A stretch of 64,000 nucleotides of DNA, from positions 108,352-172,351 of the forward strand of contig JAHBVR010000018.1 in NCBI GenBank assembly GCA_019637395.1. The letters run 5' to 3'. The stretch's first letter is position 1. Each line of letters starts with the position of its first letter. The notes under the pieces are model-generated. The model did no database searches. It was not told the DNA's origin and saw only the letters and a list, made by a program, of their open reading frames with translations. Shown one piece after another: positions 15,930 through 24,179 of the stretch. Both the position numbers and the translations under genes were made by a program. This stretch comes from Vulcanimicrobiota bacterium (GTDB taxonomy: Bacteria; Vulcanimicrobiota; Xenobia; Xenobiales; JADMJV01).

Positions 15930-17710
15930 TGAATATCCTGGGAATTTCCGCCTACTACCACGACTCGGCCGCCGCTCTCTTAGTGGACGGCGAACTGGTC
16001 GCGGCCGCGCAAGAAGAACGTTTCTCGCGCATCAAATTCGACCATCGCTTCCCCACCATGTCGGTGGAGTTCTGCCTCAAGGAAGCCGGCATTCAGCAAA
16101 AAGACCTGGACTACATCGTCTTTTACGAAAAGCCGCTGCCCAAGTTCCAGCGCATTTTGCTCACCCACCTGCACACCTTCCCCAAGTCCTGGCGCCACTT
16201 CCGTGAAGCCATGCTGGCCTGGTTCGGCAACAAGCTGTGGGTGAAGGGGGACATCCTGGCTCAGTTCCCCGATTACCCGGAAGACAAGGTGCTCTTCGTC
16301 GACCATCACATCAGCCACGCGGCCAGCGCGGCCTTCTGCTCGCCCTTCGAGGAGATGGCCGTGCTGACGCTGGACGGCGTGGGCGAATGGACCACCACCG
16401 GCATGGGCATCGCCAAGGGCGACTGGAGCACCGGCCAGACCAACATGCTGGAGTTGACCGAAGAAATCCGCTTCCCCCACTCGTTGGGTCTGCTCTACTC
16501 CGTCTTCACCGCCTGGTTGGGCTTCAAGGTCAACTCAGGTGAATACAAAGTCATGGGTATGGCCCCTTACGGCACGCCCAAATATATGGATAAGCTGGCC
16601 AGGGTCTTCAAGCTCCACAACGACGGGAGCTTCTCGTTGGATATGGACTATTTCAGCTTTCATGAAAGTCTGACCGACGCCTACAACGCCAGGTTCATCA
16701 ACTTCTTCGGGCCCGCCCGCGAGCCTGAAAGCCCATTCTTCACCGCCAGCACCGGTGACGACATCCGGGGGCGCGAAAAAGAAGCCGCCGCCAACCAGTA
16801 CTACGCCGACATCGCCGCTTCGCTGCAGCTCATGGTGGAAGAAGCCATCCTGAAAATGGCCAACCACCTGCAAGCCAAGACGGGACTCAAAAAACTGGTG
16901 ATGGCCGGGGGTGTGGCTCTCAACTCGGTGGCCAATGGCCGTGTCATGCGCGAGTCCAATTTTGATGAGGTCTACATTCAGCCGAATGCGGGCGATGCGG
17001 GAGGCGCCTTAGGCGCGGCTCTCTACGCCTACCATGTGCTGTTGAAAAAACCGCGCAAGTACGTCATGAAACACTCCTACTACGGCCAGCAGTTCAGCCT
17101 GGCTCAGGAGAAGGCGGCCATCGAGAAAACCGGTCTTCCCCACGAACAACTCGACGAGACCGAAAAAATCGCCGAGCGTTGCGTGGACGCCATCCTCAAA
17201 GGCCAGGTTATCGCCCTCTTCCAGGGGCGCTTCGAATGGGGCCCGCGCGCCCTGGGCAATCGTTCCATCATGGCCGACCCGCGCAAGGCCGAGATGCAAG
17301 AAGTGGTCAATACCAAGATCAAGTTCCGCGAAGCCTTCCGTCCTTTCGCCCCGGTGGTGACCGAGGAGCGCTCCGGCGAGTATTTTGACCTGGGCAAAGC
17401 CGTGAACCAGTATCCGCAGCGCTTTATGCTGATGGTGGCGCCTATTCCCGAAGACAAGCACAAAGAGATTCCGGCCGTGTGCCACAACGGTACCGGCCGC
17501 TTGCAGACCGTCGACAAAGAATCCAATCCGCTCTACTACGAGATCGTCAAGCAGTTCGGAGAAGCCACCGGCACGCCGGTGCTCATGAACACCAGCTTGA
17601 ACCTGCGTGGCGAGCCGTTGGTGACCTCACCCGAGAACGCCTTCTTCACCTTCGGCGAGAGCGATCTCGACCTGCTGGTGCTGGACAAGTTCCTGGTGCG
17701 CAAGAAATAG
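15929..17710 (+). CDS. Carbamoyltransferase, NodU/CmcH/TobZ family
   Basis: 593 residues. Such enzymes use carbamoyl phosphate and ATP to carbamoylate hydroxyl groups of sugars or secondary products. The N-terminal Kae1-like domain begins MNILGISAYYHDSAA, has QEERFSRIKFDHRFP, the metal-binding FVDHHISHAASA and VLTLDGVGEW. The C-terminal YrdC-like part has FQGRFEWGPRALGNRSI and FRPFAPVV. Length and motifs are complete. ATG 15929 overlaps the SxtJ-like stop. A rho-independent terminator follows at 17730. The acceptor is unknown. The convergent SGNH hydrolase and nearby glycosyltransferases make an envelope glycan plausible (inference). Confidence 0.93.
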   Translation: MNILGISAYYHDSAAALLVDGELVAAAQEERFSRIKFDHRFPTMSVEFCLKEAGIQQKDLDYIVFYEKPLPKFQRILLTHLHTFPKSWRHFREAMLAWFGNKLWVKGDILAQFPDYPEDKVLFVDHHISHAASAAFCSPFEEMAVLTLDGVGEWTTTGMGIAKGDWSTGQTNMLELTEEIRFPHSLGLLYSVFTAWLGFKVNSGEYKVMGMAPYGTPKYMDKLARVFKLHNDGSFSLDMDYFSFHESLTDAYNARFINFFGPAREPESPFFTASTGDDIRGREKEAAANQYYADIAASLQLMVEEAILKMANHLQAKTGLKKLVMAGGVALNSVANGRVMRESNFDEVYIQPNAGDAGGALGAALYAYHVLLKKPRKYVMKHSYYGQQFSLAQEKAAIEKTGLPHEQLDETEKIAERCVDAILKGQVIALFQGRFEWGPRALGNRSIMADPRKAEMQEVVNTKIKFREAFRPFAPVVTEERSGEYFDLGKAVNQYPQRFMLMVAPIPEDKHKEIPAVCHNGTGRLQTVDKESNPLYYEIVKQFGEATGTPVLMNTSLNLRGEPLVTSPENAFFTFGESDLDLLVLDKFLVRKK

Positions 17711-17729
17711 CTTCAGCTTCAAAACCAAG

Positions 17730-17764
17730 GAGGCGGGTTCCGACCGACCCGCCTTCTTTGTTTT
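17730..17764. terminator. Rho-independent terminator between convergent genes
   Basis: Stem GGCGGGT (17732-17738) pairs with ACCCGCC (17747-17753), followed by TTCTTTGTTTT. It ends the carbamoyltransferase transcript and may serve the convergent SGNH gene as well. Confidence 0.8.
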
Positions 17765-17785
17765 GGTGCGCGCCACCGATGGCGG

Positions 17786-18748
17786 CTAACGAATCAGGAG
17801 GTTTTCCTCATAGAGTTGTTTGGCGAACTCCTCGGCCATTTGATCGTCGGGGTGCCAGAAGTCGCCGGGGGCTTCGACCATCTTTTCGTGGCGGGCGGCG
17901 GCTTTCTCCATGGTGGGCAGCAGGTCATAGCACTGGATGTTCAGGTCCTTGAAGATCTTGAGTGACTGGTCACGCGACCACACCTCGCCTTTGCTCCACT
18001 CGCTGACGGGCTTCATCAAAGGCAGCAGAACCACCCGAAAATCGACTTTCTGATCGCCGGTCAGCTTCTGCAACTCGGCCAGATTGGCGCGCACCTCCCC
18101 CACCTTCTCGTCGTTGTCCTCGCGCCACGACATGCCCAGCCAGAAGCGATAGAAATAGCTGTTGTCGAAGAGCCACATGTTCATTTTGCGGCGATCGCGC
18201 AGGGGCGACATAATCTCCATTTTGCCGTTCTTTTGGTAGACGATGGGGGTCTGCATGAAGTCGTTGTTGTGGAAGGTCAGCACAACCTGGTCCGGCTTGA
18301 TCTGTGAGTTGTAGCGCCGGTATAAAACCAGCTCCTGCAACGTGTTGAAGCTTTCCACGCCGGCGTTCCAGTATTCATAGCCCTTTTCGCCGTAAAGCTT
18401 GCGCAGTCCGTTGACGATGCGTTCCCGATGCGTTACCGAATCGCCGAGGAAGAGAATGCGCTTGACCCCGGGAGGTTTCTCCAGCTTGTAGTGGTTATGC
18501 AGGCAGCCGTAGGCGTCATATTCCTGGGAATTGGTCTTGGGCAGATAACCGGCTTCCTCGTCGGGCTGAAAGCTGGCCAGGGTGCCGGCCGCGAAATTCA
18601 TCTGCTCGCCACCCTTGCTCAGGCGCGGCGACAAGAAACGCAGGCCGAACTCGGCAGCCACCAGGGCAAAGAGCAAACTTCCCAGTAACAAGACCAGACG
18701 CAAAGCGATTTTCCGCACGACCCGCCGCTTCCCCAGGCTCTCCCCCAC
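17786..18748 (-). CDS. Membrane-anchored SGNH/GDSL-family hydrolase
   Basis: 320 residues. One N-terminal TM anchor (LVLLLGSLLFALVAAEFGL), then a periplasmic domain with block I ILFLGDSVTH, an HNNDFM segment (block III Asn) and block V FWHPDDQMAEEFA, giving the Ser/Asp/His set of SGNH esterases. Family members remove or add acyl groups on lipids and polysaccharides. The GTG start at 18748 has GAAGGAG just upstream. It converges on the carbamoyltransferase across a shared terminator, so the two may modify the same envelope glycan (inference). Confidence 0.85.
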   Translation of the reverse strand: MGESLGKRRVVRKIALRLVLLLGSLLFALVAAEFGLRFLSPRLSKGGEQMNFAAGTLASFQPDEEAGYLPKTNSQEYDAYGCLHNHYKLEKPPGVKRILFLGDSVTHRERIVNGLRKLYGEKGYEYWNAGVESFNTLQELVLYRRYNSQIKPDQVVLTFHNNDFMQTPIVYQKNGKMEIMSPLRDRRKMNMWLFDNSYFYRFWLGMSWREDNDEKVGEVRANLAELQKLTGDQKVDFRVVLLPLMKPVSEWSKGEVWSRDQSLKIFKDLNIQCYDLLPTMEKAAARHEKMVEAPGDFWHPDDQMAEEFAKQLYEENLLIR

Positions 18749-18808
18749 TCCTTCGCGCGCTACCGGGCGGTTGGCAGGGTTACTGCGGGAAATTTCGAAA
18801 ATCGTAAA

Positions 18809-19459
18809 GTGATTCTGCGCACCGCGCCGCCACCACCCGACGGCAGCCTGCCGCCCCCCTGGGTGCCGCTTCAGTCGGCGCCGAGAATGCTGACCATCAA
18901 TTACATCGGCACCATGATGTTTGACGGCGAGGAGATGGATTCCAAGGGGCGCCTCATGTCCGGCACCTTGTGTTTCATCGTAATCATTCCAATTTTCGCC
19001 ATTCGCCGTTACCTGTATACCCGCCAGGGTGACAATTACCGCTTTTACGCCAGCGCCCCCGTGGCCGGTGCCTTCGCCGCCTACAATCTTTGTGTGCTGA
19101 CGGCCATCATCGCCGCTCTCACCCTGTGGAGCATCATCACTTTATTCCCGAATTTGTTCCAGCCCAAGCCGCTCCCCCCGCCAGCGGCGGTAAAAACACC
19201 GGCCGGCAACGGCTACCTGGCCGATCAGGCCAGGGCGGCTCTGGCCAACAAAGATTGGGCAGGCGCCATTACCTATGCAGAAATCAGTGTGGAAGATCCA
19301 GCCTGTAAGCGATCTTCCCTGGAGATTCTGGGAAAAGCTCACCTCCAGCTCAAACACTTCGACAAAGCCAGGGCGGCTTACCAGAGATTACTGAAAATCG
19401 ACCCCAAGAATAAGGCTTACCGCGCCGGCTTAAAAGCGGCGGAAAGCAAGCACAGCTAG
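18809..19459 (+). CDS. Membrane protein with TPR-like C-terminus
   Basis: 216 residues, no named family. A cytosolic start is followed by two hydrophobic segments (LCFIVIIPIFAI, and a longer one around LCVLTAIIAALTLW), a proline-rich linker, and a TPR-like pair (YLADQARAALANKDWAGAITYAE ... HFDKARAAYQRLLKIDPKNK, here abbreviated). The GTG at 18809 gives a proline-rich start. ATG 18887 (MLTINYIG) is a good alternative. It is divergent from the SGNH gene and its stop overlaps the porin stop by 4 nt. Confidence 0.65.
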   Translation: MILRTAPPPPDGSLPPPWVPLQSAPRMLTINYIGTMMFDGEEMDSKGRLMSGTLCFIVIIPIFAIRRYLYTRQGDNYRFYASAPVAGAFAAYNLCVLTAIIAALTLWSIITLFPNLFQPKPLPPPAAVKTPAGNGYLADQARAALANKDWAGAITYAEISVEDPACKRSSLEILGKAHLQLKHFDKARAAYQRLLKIDPKNKAYRAGLKAAESKHS

Positions 19460-21819
19460 AAGTCTACCTCCAGGGCGGTGGAAAGCCGGTAGCCATTCCA
19501 GTTGAAGGGATGAGTGGTGGCGCCGGGGCCGCCGTAAGCACCGGCCTGGATCTGGCTGGGGACGTGGTCGCGAGTCTGGTAGAACATCAATTCGCTGTTG
19601 AAACGCACGCCGCTGCTGACGTTCCAGTCCGCTTTCAGGTAGGGCATGGTCTGGACCAGGTCGCGAGTGCGGAACCCCACGTCGTTGTTGGCAATAGCGT
19701 AGAGATTGTAGACGCCCCCGGGGTCATAATGGCCCTGGCTGGTGGCCCGGTTGACTCCCAGCGAGAGCAGAAAGTCTTCGTTGAACTTATAGCCGACTTC
19801 CAGATTGGCCAGCGCTTGAGTCAGGTCCACTCGATTTTGCGAGCCGCCCAAGTTGGCCGGTAGCGAAGTGGAGCGGCGGAAGGTCCAACTGTCATAGCTT
19901 CCCGAGACTTTCCAGGGAGTACCGGTGAAGACCTGAGAAACCTTGATGCCGGCGCTGGCCACCTGCCCGCGCGGGTTTTCCAGCGGGTTGTAGTTCGCGT
20001 CAAACGAGAGCGGCGAGAACTCGCGGAAGACCACGTCGATGAAACCAGGCGAGAAACCGAGCACGTCGTTGGTGGGCAGGCCCGGCCCCAGGCTTCCGCC
20101 GCGCACGCGCACGTCCTGCAGCGAAGTGCTGACCTGGCTGAGGTTGCGGTAATTGAGCGTCACCGCCCCATCCGGATCATACTGCACCCTGGTGGTGAGC
20201 CACAGCCCCTGGCGATTGTGCGGAAAAGAATCGGTGTTGTGCAGGGACCAGTAGAGCCAGAACTGATCGGCGTCGGGAAAGCGGTGGTAGACGCGCAGAG
20301 ATGGGACCGTTCCCTGGAAAGGATTGCCGAACTGCAAAATCATCGGGTCATAGCGAGCATCGGTATGCCGATAGTCGAGCTCGACATGCAGTTTGTCCTC
20401 GAACCAATCAGCCGATCCGCCCAGGCGCCACAAGGTGCCGGCTGTCGAGTAGCCTGAATTGCGGCTGGGCCGATAGCTGGAGGCGCTGTAGTCGGCCTGG
20501 AACAAATAGCCTTTGGGCGCATATTCCAGGTGAATCCCGCCCATAGTCACCGCTTGAGGTCCAAAACTGGCCCGTGGTCCACCGAGATCGCTACTGGGAA
20601 AACCGCCCAGAGGGCGCGCGTCGGTGGTAAGACCGGTGCCGGCCACCAGGGGTTGGCCCACACCACCCAGCTGATTGACCAAAAAACCGGGCGGGTTGAC
20701 CCAGTTGAGCGTTCCCAATCCGGCCAACTGGTTGGCGTTGGTGATCTGACCTGTGGTGAGGCCGGGGAGCTGCCCGGCACTATCATCAAAGGCGCGCAGA
20801 AAGCTGAGGGTACCGGTCCACTCGGCATTGTGGTAGTTGAGCGCGCCGCCCAGAGCGTAACTCCGATAGGGAGCGGTAATGCCGGGATTGCCGTCGTAAA
20901 GCCGGGTTCCAAAGCCTTCCCAACCCCAACGACCGTTCTCTAACTCGCCGCTGATCTGTAAGCCATAACTCTCGAGAATCCGCGGATTGCCCACGCGCGG
21001 ATTGACCGTGCCCATGTAGACCTGGGGGGACATGAAGCGCGGTACGAAACTGCCCACCACCAGGCTGGTGGCGGTGGGTGTGTGGGTTACCGCCAGGCGG
21101 TCCAGGCCCATGCTGGTAAAGGGTGCATTGGCCAGGCCGAAGGGATTGGCCGGAATCGGCTGCTGGACTCCCCAGACCGCATCCACCAGCGGATTGCCCT
21201 GCGAGCTGTAAGCGTAGATTCGGAGTTCGGCCAGTAGCTCATCGCTGAGGTCGGCCTCCACATTGAGCGAGAGCACATTGGTAAAGCCGCTGCCGTTGAG
21301 CAAAGGGCGGCCGTTGGAGTAATCGAGCACCGGCTGGGTCCCGATGGGGTTCAGGGGACTGAGATTGGCTCCCTCCAACGCCCCCACCAGATCCCCGTAG
21401 TTGAGGGCACCCGCTCCGAAGCCGCTGCGTTCCTGGCCGTTGTTGTGCACGCCCATACTGACGAAACTGGAGCGAAACTGGCCGGAAAAGCGGATGCGGC
21501 CCAGCTCCTCGACCCGCTCATCGAGGTTGGCCACTCGGTTCTCCACCTGGTCAACGCGCACACCGAGTTCGGCCAGCTCCTCTCGGTAGGCCACCAGCAG
21601 CGTCTGCAGTTGCTGCAGTTCCGCCTGGCTCAGCAACGGCGCCAGGCCTGCCTGGATGCGTTCCTGGGCGCGCGCCAACTGCAGGGCCACCTCCCAGCGG
21701 GTACTGGCCCGCGCAGCATCGCTCAGACCCATCTCGCGCAACCACCGATAGGCGTCGTCGTGGCCCGGAAAGAGTGGAGCAGCCACGGCCAAGCCGCACA
21801 GCCCAAGCGCCAAAATCAT
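19456..21819 (-). CDS. SLH-type outer-membrane porin
   Basis: 787 residues. Signal peptide ILALGLCGLAVAAP, a short SLH-like motif (DDAYRWLREMGLSDAA ... RWEVALQLARAQERI), and a coiled coil with the typical ELAELGVRVDQVENRVANL. A long Gly/Asn/aromatic-rich beta-barrel follows, ending in phenylalanine (STALEVDF), the usual outer-membrane assembly signal. Such porins link the outer membrane to the peptidoglycan in diderm Terrabacteria. I chose ATG 21819, where the signal peptide begins and GGGGG lies 1-5 nt upstream. A GTG at 21837 is an alternative. Frame further upstream has no signal. The SLH motif is shortened compared with full SLH repeats. Divergent from the cupredoxin gene. Confidence 0.82.
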   Translation of the reverse strand: MILALGLCGLAVAAPLFPGHDDAYRWLREMGLSDAARASTRWEVALQLARAQERIQAGLAPLLSQAELQQLQTLLVAYREELAELGVRVDQVENRVANLDERVEELGRIRFSGQFRSSFVSMGVHNNGQERSGFGAGALNYGDLVGALEGANLSPLNPIGTQPVLDYSNGRPLLNGSGFTNVLSLNVEADLSDELLAELRIYAYSSQGNPLVDAVWGVQQPIPANPFGLANAPFTSMGLDRLAVTHTPTATSLVVGSFVPRFMSPQVYMGTVNPRVGNPRILESYGLQISGELENGRWGWEGFGTRLYDGNPGITAPYRSYALGGALNYHNAEWTGTLSFLRAFDDSAGQLPGLTTGQITNANQLAGLGTLNWVNPPGFLVNQLGGVGQPLVAGTGLTTDARPLGGFPSSDLGGPRASFGPQAVTMGGIHLEYAPKGYLFQADYSASSYRPSRNSGYSTAGTLWRLGGSADWFEDKLHVELDYRHTDARYDPMILQFGNPFQGTVPSLRVYHRFPDADQFWLYWSLHNTDSFPHNRQGLWLTTRVQYDPDGAVTLNYRNLSQVSTSLQDVRVRGGSLGPGLPTNDVLGFSPGFIDVVFREFSPLSFDANYNPLENPRGQVASAGIKVSQVFTGTPWKVSGSYDSWTFRRSTSLPANLGGSQNRVDLTQALANLEVGYKFNEDFLLSLGVNRATSQGHYDPGGVYNLYAIANNDVGFRTRDLVQTMPYLKADWNVSSGVRFNSELMFYQTRDHVPSQIQAGAYGGPGATTHPFNWNGYRLSTALEVDF

Positions 21820-21914
21820 CCCCCGCAGACAAATCACGCGCCCAAGTTCTCCTTCGAGTGCCGCTGGCCTGCTGTGGTAACAGGAGGAAGCTTGACTTCC
21901 TCGTAACCAGCGGA

Positions 21915-22580
21915 ATGCGCAAGCGTTTGGGGGCCCTGCTCTGGGTTTTACTGGCATCCCGGTTGTGGGCCGGCGACCTGGAGGGGGTGGTCGAAATCCA
22001 CTCGCGCCTCGGCCATCGTCCCACCGGCAAACGGCAGCGCCTGCCCGGACAAAACAACGGCCCGCTCTACCAGGCTCCCGCCCGCGCCAGCGAGCCAATC
22101 GACGAAGTCAGCAATGTGGTCGTCTATTTGCTGGGCACCACGGGCGGGCCCAACAAAGTCGTTCACGCCAGGATGAACCAGAAGAACCGCCAGTTCTCGC
22201 CTTACGTGTTGCCGATCGTGCGCGACTCCACGGTGGACTTTGTCAACGGCGACGGGATTTTCCATTCCGTCTATTCACAGTGCGAATGCGCACCCTTTCA
22301 CCTGCCGGAATTTCCCCAGGGGGAATCGCGTTCGATCCACTTTCCTCAAGCGGGAGACGTGGAGCTGTTCTGCGCTATCCACCCGGAAATGAACGCCCAT
22401 ATTCTGGTGCTGGATACCGGATTTTTCGCCATGCCCGGTAGCGATCATAAGTTTAAAATCGAAGGCGTCCCGCCCGGGCGGCGAGTGCTGAAAGCCTGGC
22501 ATCCCCGGCTGAAGAATCCGCTCACCAAGATCATCGAGGTGCCGGCCAGCGGCAGTCTGCACGTCGATCTCTCCCTCTAA
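21915..22580 (+). CDS. Secreted cupredoxin-like protein, copy 1
   Basis: 221 residues with signal peptide (LGALLWVLLASRLWA). The fold is plastocyanin-like: PYVLPIVRDSTVDFVNGDG, then GIFHSVYS and ELFCAIHPEMNAHILVL. These supply the His, Cys, His and Met expected of a type 1 copper site. The C-terminal part (HKFKIEGVPPGRRVLKAWHPRL) is a carboxypeptidase-regulatory-like beta domain. A clear paralogue lies at 46414-47073 with the same two-domain order. ATG 21915 was chosen for the signal peptide. The next gene, a sensor, starts immediately after the TAA, so the two are probably co-translated. It may carry electrons or sense copper/redox in the periplasm (inference). Confidence 0.8.
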   Translation: MRKRLGALLWVLLASRLWAGDLEGVVEIHSRLGHRPTGKRQRLPGQNNGPLYQAPARASEPIDEVSNVVVYLLGTTGGPNKVVHARMNQKNRQFSPYVLPIVRDSTVDFVNGDGIFHSVYSQCECAPFHLPEFPQGESRSIHFPQAGDVELFCAIHPEMNAHILVLDTGFFAMPGSDHKFKIEGVPPGRRVLKAWHPRLKNPLTKIIEVPASGSLHVDLSL

Positions 22581-24179
22581 GTGCGCCTGCGCTCCCGCCT
22601 CCTGTTACTCATCGCCCTGCTGGTAAGCGCCGCCCTGGCCGCTTCTTTCTGGCTCATTTTCCGGGCGGTGCGCGGGCAGGCCCTGGCCGACCTCGATCGC
22701 TCGCTGGAGGCGGCTCACGGCGTTTGGGTCACTCTGAGTCATGCCCAGGCGGAAAACCTGGCCACCACGGCCACCGGTAAGGCGGCCGAACCCGGGTTCG
22801 TGCGGGTGCTGCGCGGCACCGATCAGGCCACTTTGCTGGACCACCTGAAGGAAGCCAAACAGAACAATACCGCCCTGGATCTGCTGGCCGTTTACGACGA
22901 TCAAGGAGACTTGCGGGTGGCCACCGAGTCCGGTTTCAAGGGCGGTCCATCCGACGTTCTGATCGCCGCCGCCCTGGAGGGCCAGGTGGGCGCCAGCTAC
23001 TGGCGCCCTCCCCCTGGACCCCCCACTGCTGTTCTTTATATGGCCGCCGTATCACCCATTTATAAGCAGGGTGGTGTAGTCGAAGGGGTGCTGCTGCTGG
23101 CCACCCGGCTGGACGCTGGCTATGTGGAAAAATTGGCCCGCGATACCAATGTGCAGGTGGCCCTGTTGCCGTTGCAAGGCACGGGTTACACCACCTCTCG
23201 GCAACTTCTGGGAGATCAGCCGTCGGTCCGCAAGCGCAGTTATCCCTTGGCGGACTTTGCCGGTAACTCGCTGGGAACACTGGTCATGGGACGGGATCTC
23301 AACGACGCTCTGGCCTACATGCGGGGCGTCCAGGGACAACTGCTCTGGCTGGGCGTGGCCACGGTCGGTCTGGCCTTTCTGGTTTCCATTCCGCTGGTGG
23401 GACGGATGACCAATCCGGTGCTACTGTTGGAAAAAACCCAGGCGGAGATGGACGCGGTGTTTCAGGCCAACGCGGATGGATTGGTGGCGCTGAACCAGGC
23501 GGGCCGCGTGGTCAGCGCCAATCCGGCCGCCGCGGTTTGCTTGGGAGTCCCGCTCGAAGGACTGACCGGCCGTTGGCTGCAGGAGCTTCTGCCCGACGGC
23601 GTGTTCGAGCAACTGGTCGCCGCCGCGCCCAGCGACGGACAATTGGTGCAACGCTGTCACTGGGACCGGGAAGGACGGACCTACCAACTGACCCGCACCT
23701 TCGTAGCCAGCCGCCACGCCGAAGTCGGCTCGGTGCTGGTAACGCGCGAACTGAGCGGCGGCGGCTCCCCTCGCGATCCTCTGGACCTGCTGGCAGCTCT
23801 TCAGGACCGGCCCGAGTCACCGGCGGAGTGGCGGCAATTTGAGAAAAACCGTCTCAATTTACTCTGGCTGAGCGGGCAGCGCAGCCCCTCGGCGCCGGCC
23901 CACTGGCCCTCGCTGCTTCAGGAATTCGAGTTGGTGGCCGAGGTGAATAGCGCGCCGGGGCTGGAGCAAAACCAGCTTCGCTTGCTATTGCTCAATCTTT
24001 GGCCCTGCCAAAACCTCTCTCTGGTGGCGGAGGAAGGAGGCTGGTGGCTGAGCGTGCGCAATCCTCAACCTCCGGGAACCTGGGAAGGCGAAGTCTTGGG
24101 CAGCTTGCTGGAAGAGCTCCAGGGGCGCCTTTTCGAATCTGAGGACGAGCTGCGTGTGTGGCTACCTGGCCCGTGCTGA
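22581..24179 (+). CDS. Membrane sensor: Cache-like domain, TM, PAS, degenerate kinase-like C-terminus
   Basis: 532 residues. TM1 at about 5-27, a periplasmic Cache-like domain (about 30-250; ALDLLAVYDDQGDLRVATESG is shortened here), TM2 near 255-275 (LLWLGVATVGLAFLVSIPL), a PAS domain about 285-390 (MDAVFQANADGLVALNQAG abbreviated), then about 140 residues resembling a histidine-kinase core. No H-box His or ATP-binding G boxes are visible, so it may be a pseudo-kinase or signal through another partner. The GTG start abuts the cupredoxin stop. Residues about 140-150 (WRPPPGPPTAV) are encoded by a dispersed repeat inserted in the Cache domain. Its stop overlaps the transporter gene by 22 nt. 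Confidence 0.75.
   Translation: MRLRSRLLLLIALLVSAALAASFWLIFRAVRGQALADLDRSLEAAHGVWVTLSHAQAENLATTATGKAAEPGFVRVLRGTDQATLLDHLKEAKQNNTALDLLAVYDDQGDLRVATESGFKGGPSDVLIAAALEGQVGASYWRPPPGPPTAVLYMAAVSPIYKQGGVVEGVLLLATRLDAGYVEKLARDTNVQVALLPLQGTGYTTSRQLLGDQPSVRKRSYPLADFAGNSLGTLVMGRDLNDALAYMRGVQGQLLWLGVATVGLAFLVSIPLVGRMTNPVLLLEKTQAEMDAVFQANADGLVALNQAGRVVSANPAAAVCLGVPLEGLTGRWLQELLPDGVFEQLVAAAPSDGQLVQRCHWDREGRTYQLTRTFVASRHAEVGSVLVTRELSGGGSPRDPLDLLAALQDRPESPAEWRQFEKNRLNLLWLSGQRSPSAPAHWPSLLQEFELVAEVNSAPGLEQNQLRLLLLNLWPCQNLSLVAEEGGWWLSVRNPQPPGTWEGEVLGSLLEELQGRLFESEDELRVWLPGPC
22988..23030. repeat. Dispersed GC-rich repeat, copy 4, with perfect inverted repeat
   Basis: On the minus strand GTGGGGGGTCCAGGGGGAG matches the copy in mrfA base for base. 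It abuts a perfect 9-bp inverted repeat, GGGCGCCAG at 22988-22996 and CTGGCGCCC at 23000-23008, with a 3-nt loop. It is inside the sensor gene and in frame. Confidence 0.65.

Noticed and set aside
18840..18870. A sixth copy of the hairpin repeat (C-run and CTGGG near 18855)
   Set aside because: Only a short C-run matches; no G-run arm or core 19-mer is present.
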